From: G021776435 sp046756245
GTDB lineage: Bacteria; Pseudomonadota; Alphaproteobacteria; Caulobacterales; Parvularculaceae
NCBI GenBank assembly: GCA_046756245.1
Contig: JBHHVZ010000068.1
Location: forward strand, 1-15,589
DNA length: 15,589 nucleotides
Reading direction: 5' to 3'
Below the pieces are notes generated by a model that was not told where the DNA came from, searched no databases, and saw only the letters and a list, made by a program, of their open reading frames with translations. Both the position numbers and the translations under genes were made by a program. This document shows positions 1 through 6,723 of this stretch, one piece after another. The number at the start of each line of letters is the position of its first letter. Position 1 is the first letter of the stretch.

Positions 1-490
1 TGGTCCCGCCATTGTCGGCCAAATTGATTCCAATGGTCGGATTTAGGGTGTTGTAAATCAGGCAAAGCCGCATCCGTATGATTTCGTTGTCGGCGCCCGG
101 TTCATAGGCGAGATTGTTGATCGCATCGGGATCGTCGCCGCGGCAGACGGGCGGCGTGGTGTCGGCGGCGAGATCGGCGAAGGTGTTGAATTTCGCAACC
201 TCGACCGTCAAATGCGTCATGCAATCGCCGAACAGGTCGAGCGACGGGCAAACGAGATCGAAAAAGTCCTGCTTGTTCATGCTCCCGCTTTGCGCCTGGC
301 CGGTGCGCACGAATCGCGAGGCGTTCGCCGTTGCGGAGTCGAGCGTGGCGTTCACAAAGTAAAACCAGCCGACCTCGAACGTCGAAAACATCAACATCAA
401 AAACACCGGCGCGACAATGGCGAATTCAACGGCGGAGGAACCGCGCTTGTTTCGCGGAAAGCCGTATGATTTGCGAGCGAGCTTTCTCAT
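1..490 (-). CDS. TadE-like pseudopilin, C-terminus cut by window edge
   Basis: This frame is open from an ATG at 490 to the window edge, giving 163 codons without a stop. Residues 1-17 are basic and end in a Gly. After G17 the sequence runs S-S-A-V-E-F and then a hydrophobic helix (about residues 20-40). That is the pseudopilin layout: prepilin-peptidase site, Glu at position +5, membrane helix. TadE and TadF are known to be cleaved by the Tad prepilin peptidase and to help assemble Flp pili in the envelope. The outside part has four cysteines (C81, C90, C116, C143) that could form disulfides. The gene lies 60 nt downstream of the TadG-like gene on the same strand, so co-transcription is likely. 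The RBS is weak (GGTG about 6 nt before ATG). The family call is firm; TadE versus TadF is not settled. Confidence 0.85.
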   Translation of the reverse strand, partial: MRKLARKSYGFPRNKRGSSAVEFAIVAPVFLMLMFSTFEVGWFYFVNATLDSATANASRFVRTGQAQSGSMNKQDFFDLVCPSLDLFGDCMTHLTVEVAKFNTFADLAADTTPPVCRGDDPDAINNLAYEPGADNEIIRMRLCLIYNTLNPTIGINLADNGGT

Positions 491-550
491 GGGGTTCACC
501 GTTCGATAATCATTGCTCGTCCGTCGGACCGCCGGGTATCGCACCGCCGA

Positions 551-2683
551 TCATCGGCTGACGTGAAGTTCGACGAGATCCTGCGCGATATTGCCGAAGG
601 TGGATTCGAGATCCGCGCCGCTCGGCGCCTTGTAGTAATAAGGCGCAGCCGGCTGCGTCGCGCAGGAGCGGAACACCTGCTCCAGATTGGCGTCGTCAAG
701 CCCGAACACGATCGAATAAACGAGGATGCCCTGCTCCTTCATGCGGTGACAAATGCGCAGGAGCTTTTCGTCGTATTGGTCGCGCATGTCGTCGGGATCG
801 GTCATGCCCGCGCCCATGCGGCTTTCGACGGCGTAGCCATAGGCGGTAAAGCGCGACTCCTTGTGCGTGTTCCGCGATCCGACGGTGTTTTGGCCGTCGG
901 TCATCAACACCACGGCCTTGACCCAGTCCGTATCGGTGTATGGGACGCCTTCCGTGAAAGGCGCGCCCGGCGACAGCACGCGCCATCCCCAGATCATGCC
1001 GTTCGCCGAATTCGTGTATCCGTTCGGATACAACATAGCCATGCGGGCTTCGACCTTCGTGCGGTCGTCGGTGAGCGGCAGGATCGGCGCCGCGCAATCG
1101 TCGTTCGGCCCGCGCATGCTGGAATCCGAGTCGCTGATGGACTCATCAATCGACGCCGTCAGATTGTATTTATTCTTGTAAGTGTTGGTCGCCGGGTCCC
1201 ACCAACCGGCGTAGGCGTTGCGAATGACGTATTCATCGAGGCCCTTAGACACAGCGCCGAGATCGGCGAACCGCGTCTTGACGCCGTCCCAATAATCGCT
1301 CAGCTCGGCGAAAGAGTGGTTCGTGACATAACGGAAATCGGCGACAATCTTGGCGTAGCGCGCATAAGGCTCGCCCATGTCCCGGTAGCTGTATTGTTGG
1401 TCGTTGATAAACCAGCGATTGTCGTAGCTGTTCCGGTTCTGCCCGTCCTCGCCGGGGTCGTCGAACCAGTAGCCTTTGATGTTATTGCCGAATTCGTCGG
1501 TGACCCAGATTGTGGCTCCACCCTGAACGTAGGATTCCGAGTCCGACCAGCTTCCACGGCAATAGGAAGCGCGCCTCCAGCAGTCGGGCTCGTCCTCGCG
1601 GAAATAGGGAACCCAGCGCGAATTCTCGATTGCGCCGACGGTCGAAGCGGCGAGGGCAAGGCCCGGCGCGCGGTCGAAAGCGAGACGGATGCGCGCATCC
1701 GGCTGCTCGGCCGCGGTCGGCGTCACCAGCGCGCCGGTGAGCGTCGCCGCCGGCGTCGACTGCCCCGGGGGTTCGTCGAGTTCGTCGAGCGGATAGGGCC
1801 GCGCCTCGACGCAACCGTTCCATTCGGCGCCCGGAACCGAGTCGAACAGGCGGTAGTGATTGACCTTCGTGTTAACGTCTACGAGGCCGTTTTCATCGAC
1901 ATGGAAGAAATGCGCGCCGTGATAGACGGCTTCGGCGTTTTCATCGCCCCAGGTTGCCGTCCAGCCCGCCGAACCGCCAGGATTCACCTGCGCGTTAAAC
2001 GGGACGACTCCGACCTTGATGTTCGGGTCGGTCGTGCGCGTGTCGTAGAAAACCTGCAATAGTTTGTCGACCGCATTCCGTAAACTGACGATTTTTTTCT
2101 CGCCGCCGGCGCTGCCTCTCATAGAGCCCGTCACGTCGAGCACGAGCGCAAGCTCGATCTTGCCGGACCCGCGCCGCGTAATTTCCGTATCGGTCGTCAG
2201 GTCGAGAAATTCGAGATCGGACGCCATCGACGCGTTGTCAGTAAGTTGCGCCAGAAGGTCCATGCCGACCCCGAGAAATAGCGTCTTGATGCGTCCGCTC
2301 ACTTGCGGCGTAATCGTCGCCGAGTTGATGTTGAAATCGACGACAAGACCGTCGACGACGCTTTCATGCTGGAAGTTCTCATGGAAAAACTTTCGGCCGT
2401 AATCCTTTAATTCGGCGTCCGTCAGCGTGTCGTCGATCGCGGCGAGCTGGGCCATGGCGAGACCGGCGGAGTCCATGGATTCCATAAGATCGGACCGCAC
2501 GGCGTTGTAGCGCGTGTAGTCGACGGCGCCGCCGATAAACAGGACCAGGACGGAAAAAATGAAGACGAACAGGATCGCAATGTTGCCGGCGCGATTTGTC
2601 GAAAAGGCGCGGGCGAGGCCGGCAAGGCTCGTATTACGAGCGTTGTCGGGGTCTTTCGGACGCGAAAGCGTGAGGTCACACAT
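551..2683 (-). CDS. TadG-like pilus assembly protein with split VWA domain
   Basis: This 710-residue membrane-anchored protein resembles TadG, the von Willebrand A component of Tad/Flp pilus systems. An N-terminal cytoplasmic stretch is followed by one membrane helix (about 33-54) and the typical TadE/G sequence G-G-A-V-D-Y. The VWA domain starts near residue 176 with a MIDAS-type motif D183-V-T-G-S187. It continues with V-V-P-F-N (226-230). After about 300 inserted residues it resumes at V-V-L-M-T-D-G (591-597) and the strand I-L-V-Y-S-I-V-F (653-660). The insert is rich in Trp, Tyr and Asp. I chose the ATG at 2683 because GGGAG stands 6 nt upstream. An in-frame ATG at 2731 lacks a comparable RBS and would put extra basic residues before the anchor. 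The TadE-like gene follows directly. Inferred role: envelope scaffold or adhesin-like part of the pilus machine. Confidence 0.85.
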   Translation of the reverse strand: MCDLTLSRPKDPDNARNTSLAGLARAFSTNRAGNIAILFVFIFSVLVLFIGGAVDYTRYNAVRSDLMESMDSAGLAMAQLAAIDDTLTDAELKDYGRKFFHENFQHESVVDGLVVDFNINSATITPQVSGRIKTLFLGVGMDLLAQLTDNASMASDLEFLDLTTDTEITRRGSGKIELALVLDVTGSMRGSAGGEKKIVSLRNAVDKLLQVFYDTRTTDPNIKVGVVPFNAQVNPGGSAGWTATWGDENAEAVYHGAHFFHVDENGLVDVNTKVNHYRLFDSVPGAEWNGCVEARPYPLDELDEPPGQSTPAATLTGALVTPTAAEQPDARIRLAFDRAPGLALAASTVGAIENSRWVPYFREDEPDCWRRASYCRGSWSDSESYVQGGATIWVTDEFGNNIKGYWFDDPGEDGQNRNSYDNRWFINDQQYSYRDMGEPYARYAKIVADFRYVTNHSFAELSDYWDGVKTRFADLGAVSKGLDEYVIRNAYAGWWDPATNTYKNKYNLTASIDESISDSDSSMRGPNDDCAAPILPLTDDRTKVEARMAMLYPNGYTNSANGMIWGWRVLSPGAPFTEGVPYTDTDWVKAVVLMTDGQNTVGSRNTHKESRFTAYGYAVESRMGAGMTDPDDMRDQYDEKLLRICHRMKEQGILVYSIVFGLDDANLEQVFRSCATQPAAPYYYKAPSGADLESTFGNIAQDLVELHVSR

Positions 2684-2817
2684 ACGCAACTCCCTCGACG
2701 GACTGCGGCCAAGCTGCCGCAGCCTGCCCATTGCGTAGCAGCCTACGCTTAATCATTGGTAAGAACTCTTGGTTAATCTTTGTAAGGAATCGATAAATTT
2801 CGCGTCTTAAGGAAAAA

Positions 2818-2846
2818 GCTACACCTTATACGGATTATCATGTCAA
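2818..2846 (-). promoter_or_regulatory. Candidate promoter for the TadG/TadE genes
   Basis: On the minus strand a perfect TTGACA (2846-2841) is followed after 17 nt by TGTAGC (2823-2818), which matches the -10 consensus at only 3 of 6 positions. TATAAG and GATAAT also occur inside the spacer but at the wrong distance. If real, it leaves a leader of roughly 130 nt before the TadG start. The -35 is strong and the -10 is doubtful. Confidence 0.3.
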
Positions 2847-2950
2847 ATGAACGTATTGATTGGTAAACGGAGGGGTTTGGAAAAGGCTCAAAGCGTTACA
2901 ATTAGCTTAAGAATAGATTCAAACTTTCCATAAACGCGAAGGATAACGCT

Positions 2951-2973
2951 AAAAAACATCGCTTTTGGCGATG
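2951..2973 (-). terminator. Rho-independent terminator of pdhA
   Basis: Read on the minus strand, CATCGC pairs perfectly with GCGATG around a 5-nt loop (CAAAA), and six T residues follow at once. It lies about 90 nt past the pdhA stop. This is a textbook intrinsic terminator, and it separates pdhA from the tad genes. Confidence 0.85.
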
Positions 2974-3061
2974 AGGGTCCGGGCGGTGAAAACACGCTGA
3001 TTTCCCGCCTCTGCAACGCATCGATCGGATTTCGATGTCGAGCGCGCCGTGAAGCGTTTCG

Positions 3062-4072
3062 TCAGGCGAGAACGTCTCTGTAAAGCGCCTCCGGCGCCGG
3101 TTCGGGGCTTTCGATGGCGAATTCGGCTGCTTCAAGGATGGTCTGCTTGATCTCCTTGTCGATCTTCTTAAGCGCCGCTTCGTCGGCGTATTCGGCCTCT
3201 ATAATCCTTTGTTCGCAGCGCTTGATCGGATCGTTGTGCTCGCGCACCTCGTTGACCTCTTCGCGCGTCCGGTATTTGGCGGGGTCGGACATCGAATGGC
3301 CGCGATAGCGGTAGGTTTTCATTTCGAGGATATAGGGCCCCTTCCCGCTCCTGGCGTGTTCGATAGCGTCGCGCGCCGCCTCGCGCACGGCGAGCACGTC
3401 CATGCCGTCGACTTCGGCGCCGGGAATGCCGAAGGATGCGCCGCGCCGATAAAGATGCGTATCCGAGTGCGAGCGTTTGATGCTCGTTCCCATGGCGTAC
3501 TGGTTGTTTTCGATCACGAAGACGACCGGCAGCTTCCAGAGCTGCGCCATGTTCATGGCTTCGAAAGTCTGCCCCTGATTGGCCGCGCCGTCCCCGTAAT
3601 AGGTCAGGCTTACCTTCTTTTCGTTCCGGTAACGGTTGGCGAAAGCAAGGCCGACGCCGATCGGGGCTGGCGCGCCGACAATGCCGTGGCCGCCGTAAAA
3701 CTCGCGCTCCTTCGAGAACATGTGCATCGAGCCGCCCTTGCCCTTGGAATAGCCGTCCGCGCGTCCCGTCAGCTCCGCCATAACGCCTTTGGGATTCATG
3801 CCGCAGGCCAGCATATGGCCGTGGTCGCGATAGCCGGTGATGACCTGGTCGCCGTCCTGCTTGACCGCCTCGACGCCCACCACGACCGCTTCCTGACCGA
3901 TATAGAGATGGCAGAAGCCGCCGATGTGGCCCATGCCGTAAAGCTGGCCGGCCTTTTCCTCAAAGCGCCGGATGAGCAGCATGTCGCGGTAATATTGCAG
4001 CAGCTCTTTCCTGGTCGCCTTCAAATTCGATTTAAGGCTCTGGGGCGCTTCGGCGCCGGCGTCGGCGGGCAT
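3062..4072 (-). CDS. pdhA: Pyruvate dehydrogenase E1 component, alpha subunit
   Basis: This is the thiamine-diphosphate subunit of the alpha2beta2 E1 enzyme, which decarboxylates pyruvate and passes the acetyl group to E2 lipoamide in the cytoplasm. The 336-residue length is normal for the alphaproteobacterial form. The ThDP/Mg motif runs from G160-D-G162 to N189-N190. The phosphorylation-loop region Y-R-Y-R-G-H-S-M-S-D-P lies at 254-264, and the conserved G-H-G-I-V-G stretch is at 128-133. The ATG at 4072 has GGAG 6 nt upstream. An FtsB-like gene lies 97 nt upstream on the same strand, a common alphaproteobacterial arrangement. Usually pdhB and the E2 gene follow. Here a terminator and tad genes follow instead, so the beta subunit must be encoded elsewhere. 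The identity is not in doubt. Confidence 0.96.
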   Translation of the reverse strand: MPADAGAEAPQSLKSNLKATRKELLQYYRDMLLIRRFEEKAGQLYGMGHIGGFCHLYIGQEAVVVGVEAVKQDGDQVITGYRDHGHMLACGMNPKGVMAELTGRADGYSKGKGGSMHMFSKEREFYGGHGIVGAPAPIGVGLAFANRYRNEKKVSLTYYGDGAANQGQTFEAMNMAQLWKLPVVFVIENNQYAMGTSIKRSHSDTHLYRRGASFGIPGAEVDGMDVLAVREAARDAIEHARSGKGPYILEMKTYRYRGHSMSDPAKYRTREEVNEVREHNDPIKRCEQRIIEAEYADEAALKKIDKEIKQTILEAAEFAIESPEPAPEALYRDVLA

Positions 4073-4099
4073 GGCGGTCTCCGGTCGAATGCTGGCGCT

Positions 4100-4128
4100 T
4101 TACTAGTGTCTGATCCGGCGGGAAACAA
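4100..4128 (-). promoter_or_regulatory. Weak candidate promoter for pdhA
   Basis: On the minus strand TTGTTT (4128-4123) and TAGTAA (4105-4100) are 17 nt apart, within the 97-nt gap between the FtsB-like gene and pdhA. Both boxes are poor matches (4/6 and 3/6). It could give pdhA transcription independent of the upstream CtrA-type site. The evidence is weak. Confidence 0.25.
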
Positions 4129-4169
4129 GGGGCTTCAGGGAGGTTCGGCCGGCCCCGTCGGGCTGCTCG

Positions 4170-4520
4170 TCATTCGGCTTCAGGCGGCCTTTCCGCGTCT
4201 TCGATCACCGCCTTCAGCGCGTCGCGGGGAATGACGAAATCGCCCTCGCGGGCGTAGCCCAGAACGGCGCGAATGCGCTCATCGGCCATATCCGCATCGA
4301 GCCCCCGCGAATGCAAGAGACTTGCGCGCCGCTCCAGCCACAGCCGGCGCGCGCGCATCGCCTCGACTTCATCCTGCAGGATGCGCGCTTCTCCCTGAAG
4401 TCCTGCGAGGGCGCGATAGCCGGCGGCGCCGGCGACAGCTTCGAATGCGAGAAACGCCGCCCAGCAGACGCACAGCGCCGGCAAGAGGACCGTGAACAGG
4501 AATCTACCGAACGCGCCCAT
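4170..4520 (-). CDS. ftsB: FtsB/DivIC-family septum formation initiator
   Basis: This 116-residue bitopic membrane protein belongs to the FtsB/DivIC family, whose members join FtsL and FtsQ in the divisome and help activate septal peptidoglycan synthesis. One membrane helix lies near residues 7-29. It is followed by a charged heptad-like helix (about 40-70) expected to form a coiled coil in the periplasm. The family C-terminal signature then appears: D-x-x-D-E-R-I-R-x-x-L-G-Y at 77-89, then R91-E-G-D-F. AGGG lies about 5 nt before the ATG. The gene sits between the GNAT gene and pdhA on the same strand, as in many alphaproteobacteria. A CtrA-type box stands 41 nt upstream of the start, which suggests cell-cycle control. 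The family call is strong; ftsB rather than another divIC-like name is by convention. Confidence 0.87.
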   Translation of the reverse strand: MGAFGRFLFTVLLPALCVCWAAFLAFEAVAGAAGYRALAGLQGEARILQDEVEAMRARRLWLERRASLLHSRGLDADMADERIRAVLGYAREGDFVIPRDALKAVIEDAERPPEAE

Positions 4521-4560
4521 GCCGCCCTTCGATGCGAATCAAATAAAAAGAATCGATGAT

Positions 4561-4577
4561 GGTTAATAAAGCCTTAA
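4561..4577 (-). promoter_or_regulatory. CtrA-type binding site upstream of ftsB
   Basis: Read on the minus strand the site is TTAA-GGCTTTA-TTAACC, a perfect TTAA-N7-TTAA followed by CC. That is the full consensus for CtrA, the cell-cycle response regulator of alphaproteobacteria. It ends 41 nt before the FtsB-like ATG, about where a CtrA site overlaps the -35 of an activated promoter. The DNA between site and start is AT-rich (TTCTTTTTATTTGATT), with TTTGAT as a possible -10. The palindrome is visible directly; CtrA binding is inferred. Confidence 0.6.
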
Positions 4578-4596
4578 CAACGGTCGGAACCGCCCT

Positions 4597-5058
4597 TCAA
4601 AGATCAAGCGCCATCGCCATGTCGCACCGCGCCTCGACGGCGTCATTGGGCGTCGCCTCGAAGCCGAATTTGCGATAAAGGCCGATCGCTTCCTCGAGAA
4701 CGCTGGCCGTTTCCAGTTCGATACGGCGAAAACCGAGCTCTTTTGCTCTTTCGATCGCATGTCTGAGCAGCCGAGCGCCCAGGCCTTTGCCGCGCGCGCC
4801 GGCGCGCAGATACATTTTTCGAAGCTCGCAAACGGTCGGCGAGAGCGCCTTGAGGCCGAGCGTTCCAATGATCTCGCCGGCTTCGTCGACCATGACGTCA
4901 AACGCGCCGTCCCTGTAAAAACCCGCAAGATCGTAGAGGTCGCCGTCTGTCGTGGCGGGAGACGGCTCGAGTCCATACTCTGCAAGAATCGAATATATCA
5001 GTATTCGAACGGGTTCTTCGTCCGTTCGAGTCGCCGGGCGGATGGTTTCCTTCGCCAT
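4597..5058 (-). CDS. GNAT-family N-acetyltransferase
   Basis: This 153-residue cytoplasmic enzyme has the Gcn5-related acetyltransferase fold, which uses acetyl-CoA to acetylate an amine on a small molecule, peptide or protein. The acetyl-CoA loop is R89-G-K-G-L-G94, fitting R/Q-x-x-G-x-G. It follows the strand C-E-L-R-K-M-Y-L at 77-84. A later G-L-Y-R-K-F-G-F-E element (126-134) is the usual C-terminal motif. A conserved-looking E-Y-G-L (27-30) lies in the N-terminal helix region. The frame stays open upstream to 5166, but that part overlaps eno. The ATG at 5058 follows the eno stop by 4 nt, and I prefer it. No separate RBS is seen there, so translational coupling to eno is likely. The substrate cannot be told from sequence. 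Confidence 0.82.
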   Translation of the reverse strand: MAKETIRPATRTDEEPVRILIYSILAEYGLEPSPATTDGDLYDLAGFYRDGAFDVMVDEAGEIIGTLGLKALSPTVCELRKMYLRAGARGKGLGARLLRHAIERAKELGFRRIELETASVLEEAIGLYRKFGFEATPNDAVEARCDMAMALDL

Positions 5059-5062
5059 ACGG

Positions 5063-6337
5063 CTAGCGCGAAAACGCCGCCTTGCCGGCGTAGCGCGCAA
5101 CGGGACCCAGCTCCTCTTCAATCCGCAGAAGCTGATTGTATTTCGCGATCCGGTCGGAGCGCGCAAGCGACCCGGTCTTGATCTGGCCGCAATTTGTAGC
5201 GACCGCGAGATCGGCGATGGTGACGTCTTCGGTTTCGCCCGAACGGTGCGACATGACGGCCGAATAGCCGGCGCGATGCGCCGTATCGACGGCGCCCAGC
5301 GTTTCCGTCAGCGTGCCGATCTGGTTGACTTTGACGAGGATTGAATTGGCGCAACCGTTCTCAATGCCCCGCTTGAGCCGGTCGACATTAGTGACGAATA
5401 CGTCGTCGCCGACAATCTGGCATTTTCCGCCAAGCGCTGCGGTGAGAGCGCGCCAGCCCTCCCAGTCGTCTTCGGCCATGCCGTCCTCGATGGAGACGAT
5501 GGGATAGCGTGCGACAAGGTCGGCGAGATAATCGGCCATGCCGGCGGCGTCGAGGGTCTTTCCTTCGCCGTCGAGATGGTAACGGCCGTCTCTGAAAAAT
5601 TCCGTAGACGCAGCGTCGAGCGCAATGAAAACGTCCCCGCCCGGTTTGTAACCGGCCGCATCGATCGCCTTCATAATGAAACCCAGCGCTTCGTCGGTTG
5701 ATTTAAGGCCCGGCGCAAAGCCGCCCTCGTCGCCGACATTCGTGTTATGGCCGGCTGCAGCCAGTTCTTTCTTCAGCGCATGAAAAATCTCAGCGCCGGC
5801 GCGCAGGACGTCGGAAAAGCGCTCGGCACCGAGCGGCATGATCATGAATTCCTGAATGTCGATGGGATTATCCGCATGCGCGCCGCCATTGACGATGTTC
5901 ATCATCGGCGCCGGCAGGGTGCGCGCCGCGGTTCCGCCAATATAGCGGTAAAGCGGCAGGCCGGCCGCCTCCGACGCCGCCTTGGCGACGGCGAGCGAGA
6001 CGCCGAGAATGGCGTTGGCGCCGAGGCGCGATTTATTCTCGGTTCCGTCCAGTTCAATGAGGGCGTCGTCGACGCCGATCTGATCTTCGGCCTCCATCCC
6101 CGAGAGGGCGTCGAAGATTTCTCCGTTTATCGCCTGAACGGCGCGCTTGACGCCCTTGCCGCCATAGCGCGCTTCGCCGTCGCGCAGTTCATGGGCCTCG
6201 TGGGCGCCGGTCGACGCGCCCGACGGCACGCCCGCCCTGCCCATCGAGCCGTCTTCGAGAACGACGTCGACCTCGATCGTCGGATTGCCGCGGCTGTCGA
6301 GAATTTCGCGGCCGATAATGTCGATGATGTCGGTCAT
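5063..6337 (-). CDS. eno: Enolase (phosphopyruvate hydratase)
   Basis: This enzyme converts 2-phosphoglycerate to phosphoenolpyruvate in glycolysis. The 424-residue length is standard for bacterial enolase. Visible active-site elements are G-A-S-T-G (40-44), H154 in G-G-A-H-A-D-N, the catalytic acid region G-D-E-G-G-F with E204, Mg ligands D241, E284 (S-I-E-D-G) and D311, the catalytic base K336 in I-L-V-K-V-N-Q-I-G, S-H-R-S-G-E-T-E-D (363-371), and K387 in I-K-T-G-S. The frame opens further upstream, but homology begins at M-T-D-I-I, so I take the ATG at 6337. No good Shine-Dalgarno precedes it. The 5 nt between the ATG and position 6343 abut an inverted-repeat element, so the leader lies inside that element. 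The GNAT gene follows after 4 nt. Confidence 0.97.
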   Translation of the reverse strand: MTDIIDIIGREILDSRGNPTIEVDVVLEDGSMGRAGVPSGASTGAHEAHELRDGEARYGGKGVKRAVQAINGEIFDALSGMEAEDQIGVDDALIELDGTENKSRLGANAILGVSLAVAKAASEAAGLPLYRYIGGTAARTLPAPMMNIVNGGAHADNPIDIQEFMIMPLGAERFSDVLRAGAEIFHALKKELAAAGHNTNVGDEGGFAPGLKSTDEALGFIMKAIDAAGYKPGGDVFIALDAASTEFFRDGRYHLDGEGKTLDAAGMADYLADLVARYPIVSIEDGMAEDDWEGWRALTAALGGKCQIVGDDVFVTNVDRLKRGIENGCANSILVKVNQIGTLTETLGAVDTAHRAGYSAVMSHRSGETEDVTIADLAVATNCGQIKTGSLARSDRIAKYNQLLRIEEELGPVARYAGKAAFSR

Positions 6338-6342
6338 GGTTA

Positions 6343-6645
6343 GCCCGGATTTCTTAAACCCTCGCGGGGCGTCATCGTCTCGCGGCGGCCCGCCCCAGCA
6401 GGAGAAGCACGAAAAGCGTAGCAAGGACTACGGTTGAGGGCTTCGACGAACCGGACGGGCCGTCCGCAGACGACCCGAAGGGCGGGGTAAATTGGATGAC
6501 AGGCTGCGTCAAGCTTGTCCTCGGGCCGGCCTTCGGCCGAACCCGGGGGCCGCTTGACCGTAGCCCCACTACGCTCTGCGCATCTTTCCTGGCCTGTCAT
6601 CCAATTTACCGCCGCGACGCCCGCGACGGTTTGAGAAATCCGGGC
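6343..6645. repeat. MITE-like nested inverted-repeat element upstream of eno
   Basis: The ends form an 18-bp inverted repeat: GCCCGGATTTCTTAAACC at 6343-6360 matches the reverse complement of 6628-6645 at 17 of 18 positions. Similarity continues inward through a GC-rich TCGCGG-type tract. A second, perfect 19-bp inverted repeat lies inside: GGTAAATTGGATGACAGGC at 6486-6504 pairs with 6592-6610. The 87-nt inner loop holds another hairpin (GTCAAG...CTTGAC, with CGGCC-TTC-GGCCG at its tip). The left arm carries about 90 extra bases (roughly 6391-6483) with no partner on the right. I see no transposase and no clear target duplication. Short frames crossing it have no RBS or coding character. It fills nearly all of the 386-nt gap between eno and the lipoprotein gene. 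It may be a non-autonomous mobile element or an interspersed structured repeat. Confidence 0.75.
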
Positions 6646-6693
6646 GAAGCTCCGTCATTCAGGGCGGGTGACGACGCCTCTATAGACTTCTGC

Positions 6694-6718
6694 GCGCGCG
6701 GCGCAAAGCGCCGCGCGC
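6694..6718 (-). terminator. GC hairpin just past the lipoprotein gene
   Basis: GCGCGCGGCGC (6694-6704) pairs perfectly over 11 bp with 6708-6718 around a 3-nt loop. It begins 5 nt past the lipoprotein stop on the minus strand. No T-run follows on that strand, so it may be only a weak terminator or a 3'-end stabilising hairpin. Confidence 0.4.
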
Positions 6719-6723
6719 AGCGT

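Larger units (their letters stand above)
2684..3061. other. Gene-free, AT-rich intergenic region
   Basis: This 378-base stretch lies between the pdhA stop and the TadG-like start. Its middle (about 2740-2960) is clearly more AT-rich than the flanking genes. It holds the pdhA terminator (2951-2973) and a candidate promoter for the tad genes (2818-2846). Three TTAA-containing motifs are also present, including TTAA-N7-GTAA near 2898-2912 read on the minus strand, and GATTAACC near 2772-2779. These resemble degenerate CtrA half-sites but are not convincing. I see no small ORF with a plausible RBS. Confidence 0.6.

Noticed and set aside
563..2062. Plus-strand open frame (499 codons) opposite the TadG-like gene
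   Set aside because: Antisense shadow. The minus frame has a membrane anchor, VWA motifs and a good RBS.
2766..2790. Possible second CtrA site (GATTAACC with a nearby TTCTTACC) before the TadG-like gene
   Set aside because: Only one half-site fits. The second half has the wrong sequence, so it is kept only as a remark in the intergenic entry.
6340..6600. Short minus-strand frames between the lipoprotein gene and enolase
   Set aside because: They run across the inverted-repeat element, lack an RBS and show no coding character.
6343..6645. Inverted repeats as an insertion sequence with transposase
   Set aside because: The element is about 300 bp, has no transposase frame and shows no clear target duplication, so it is called a repeat only.
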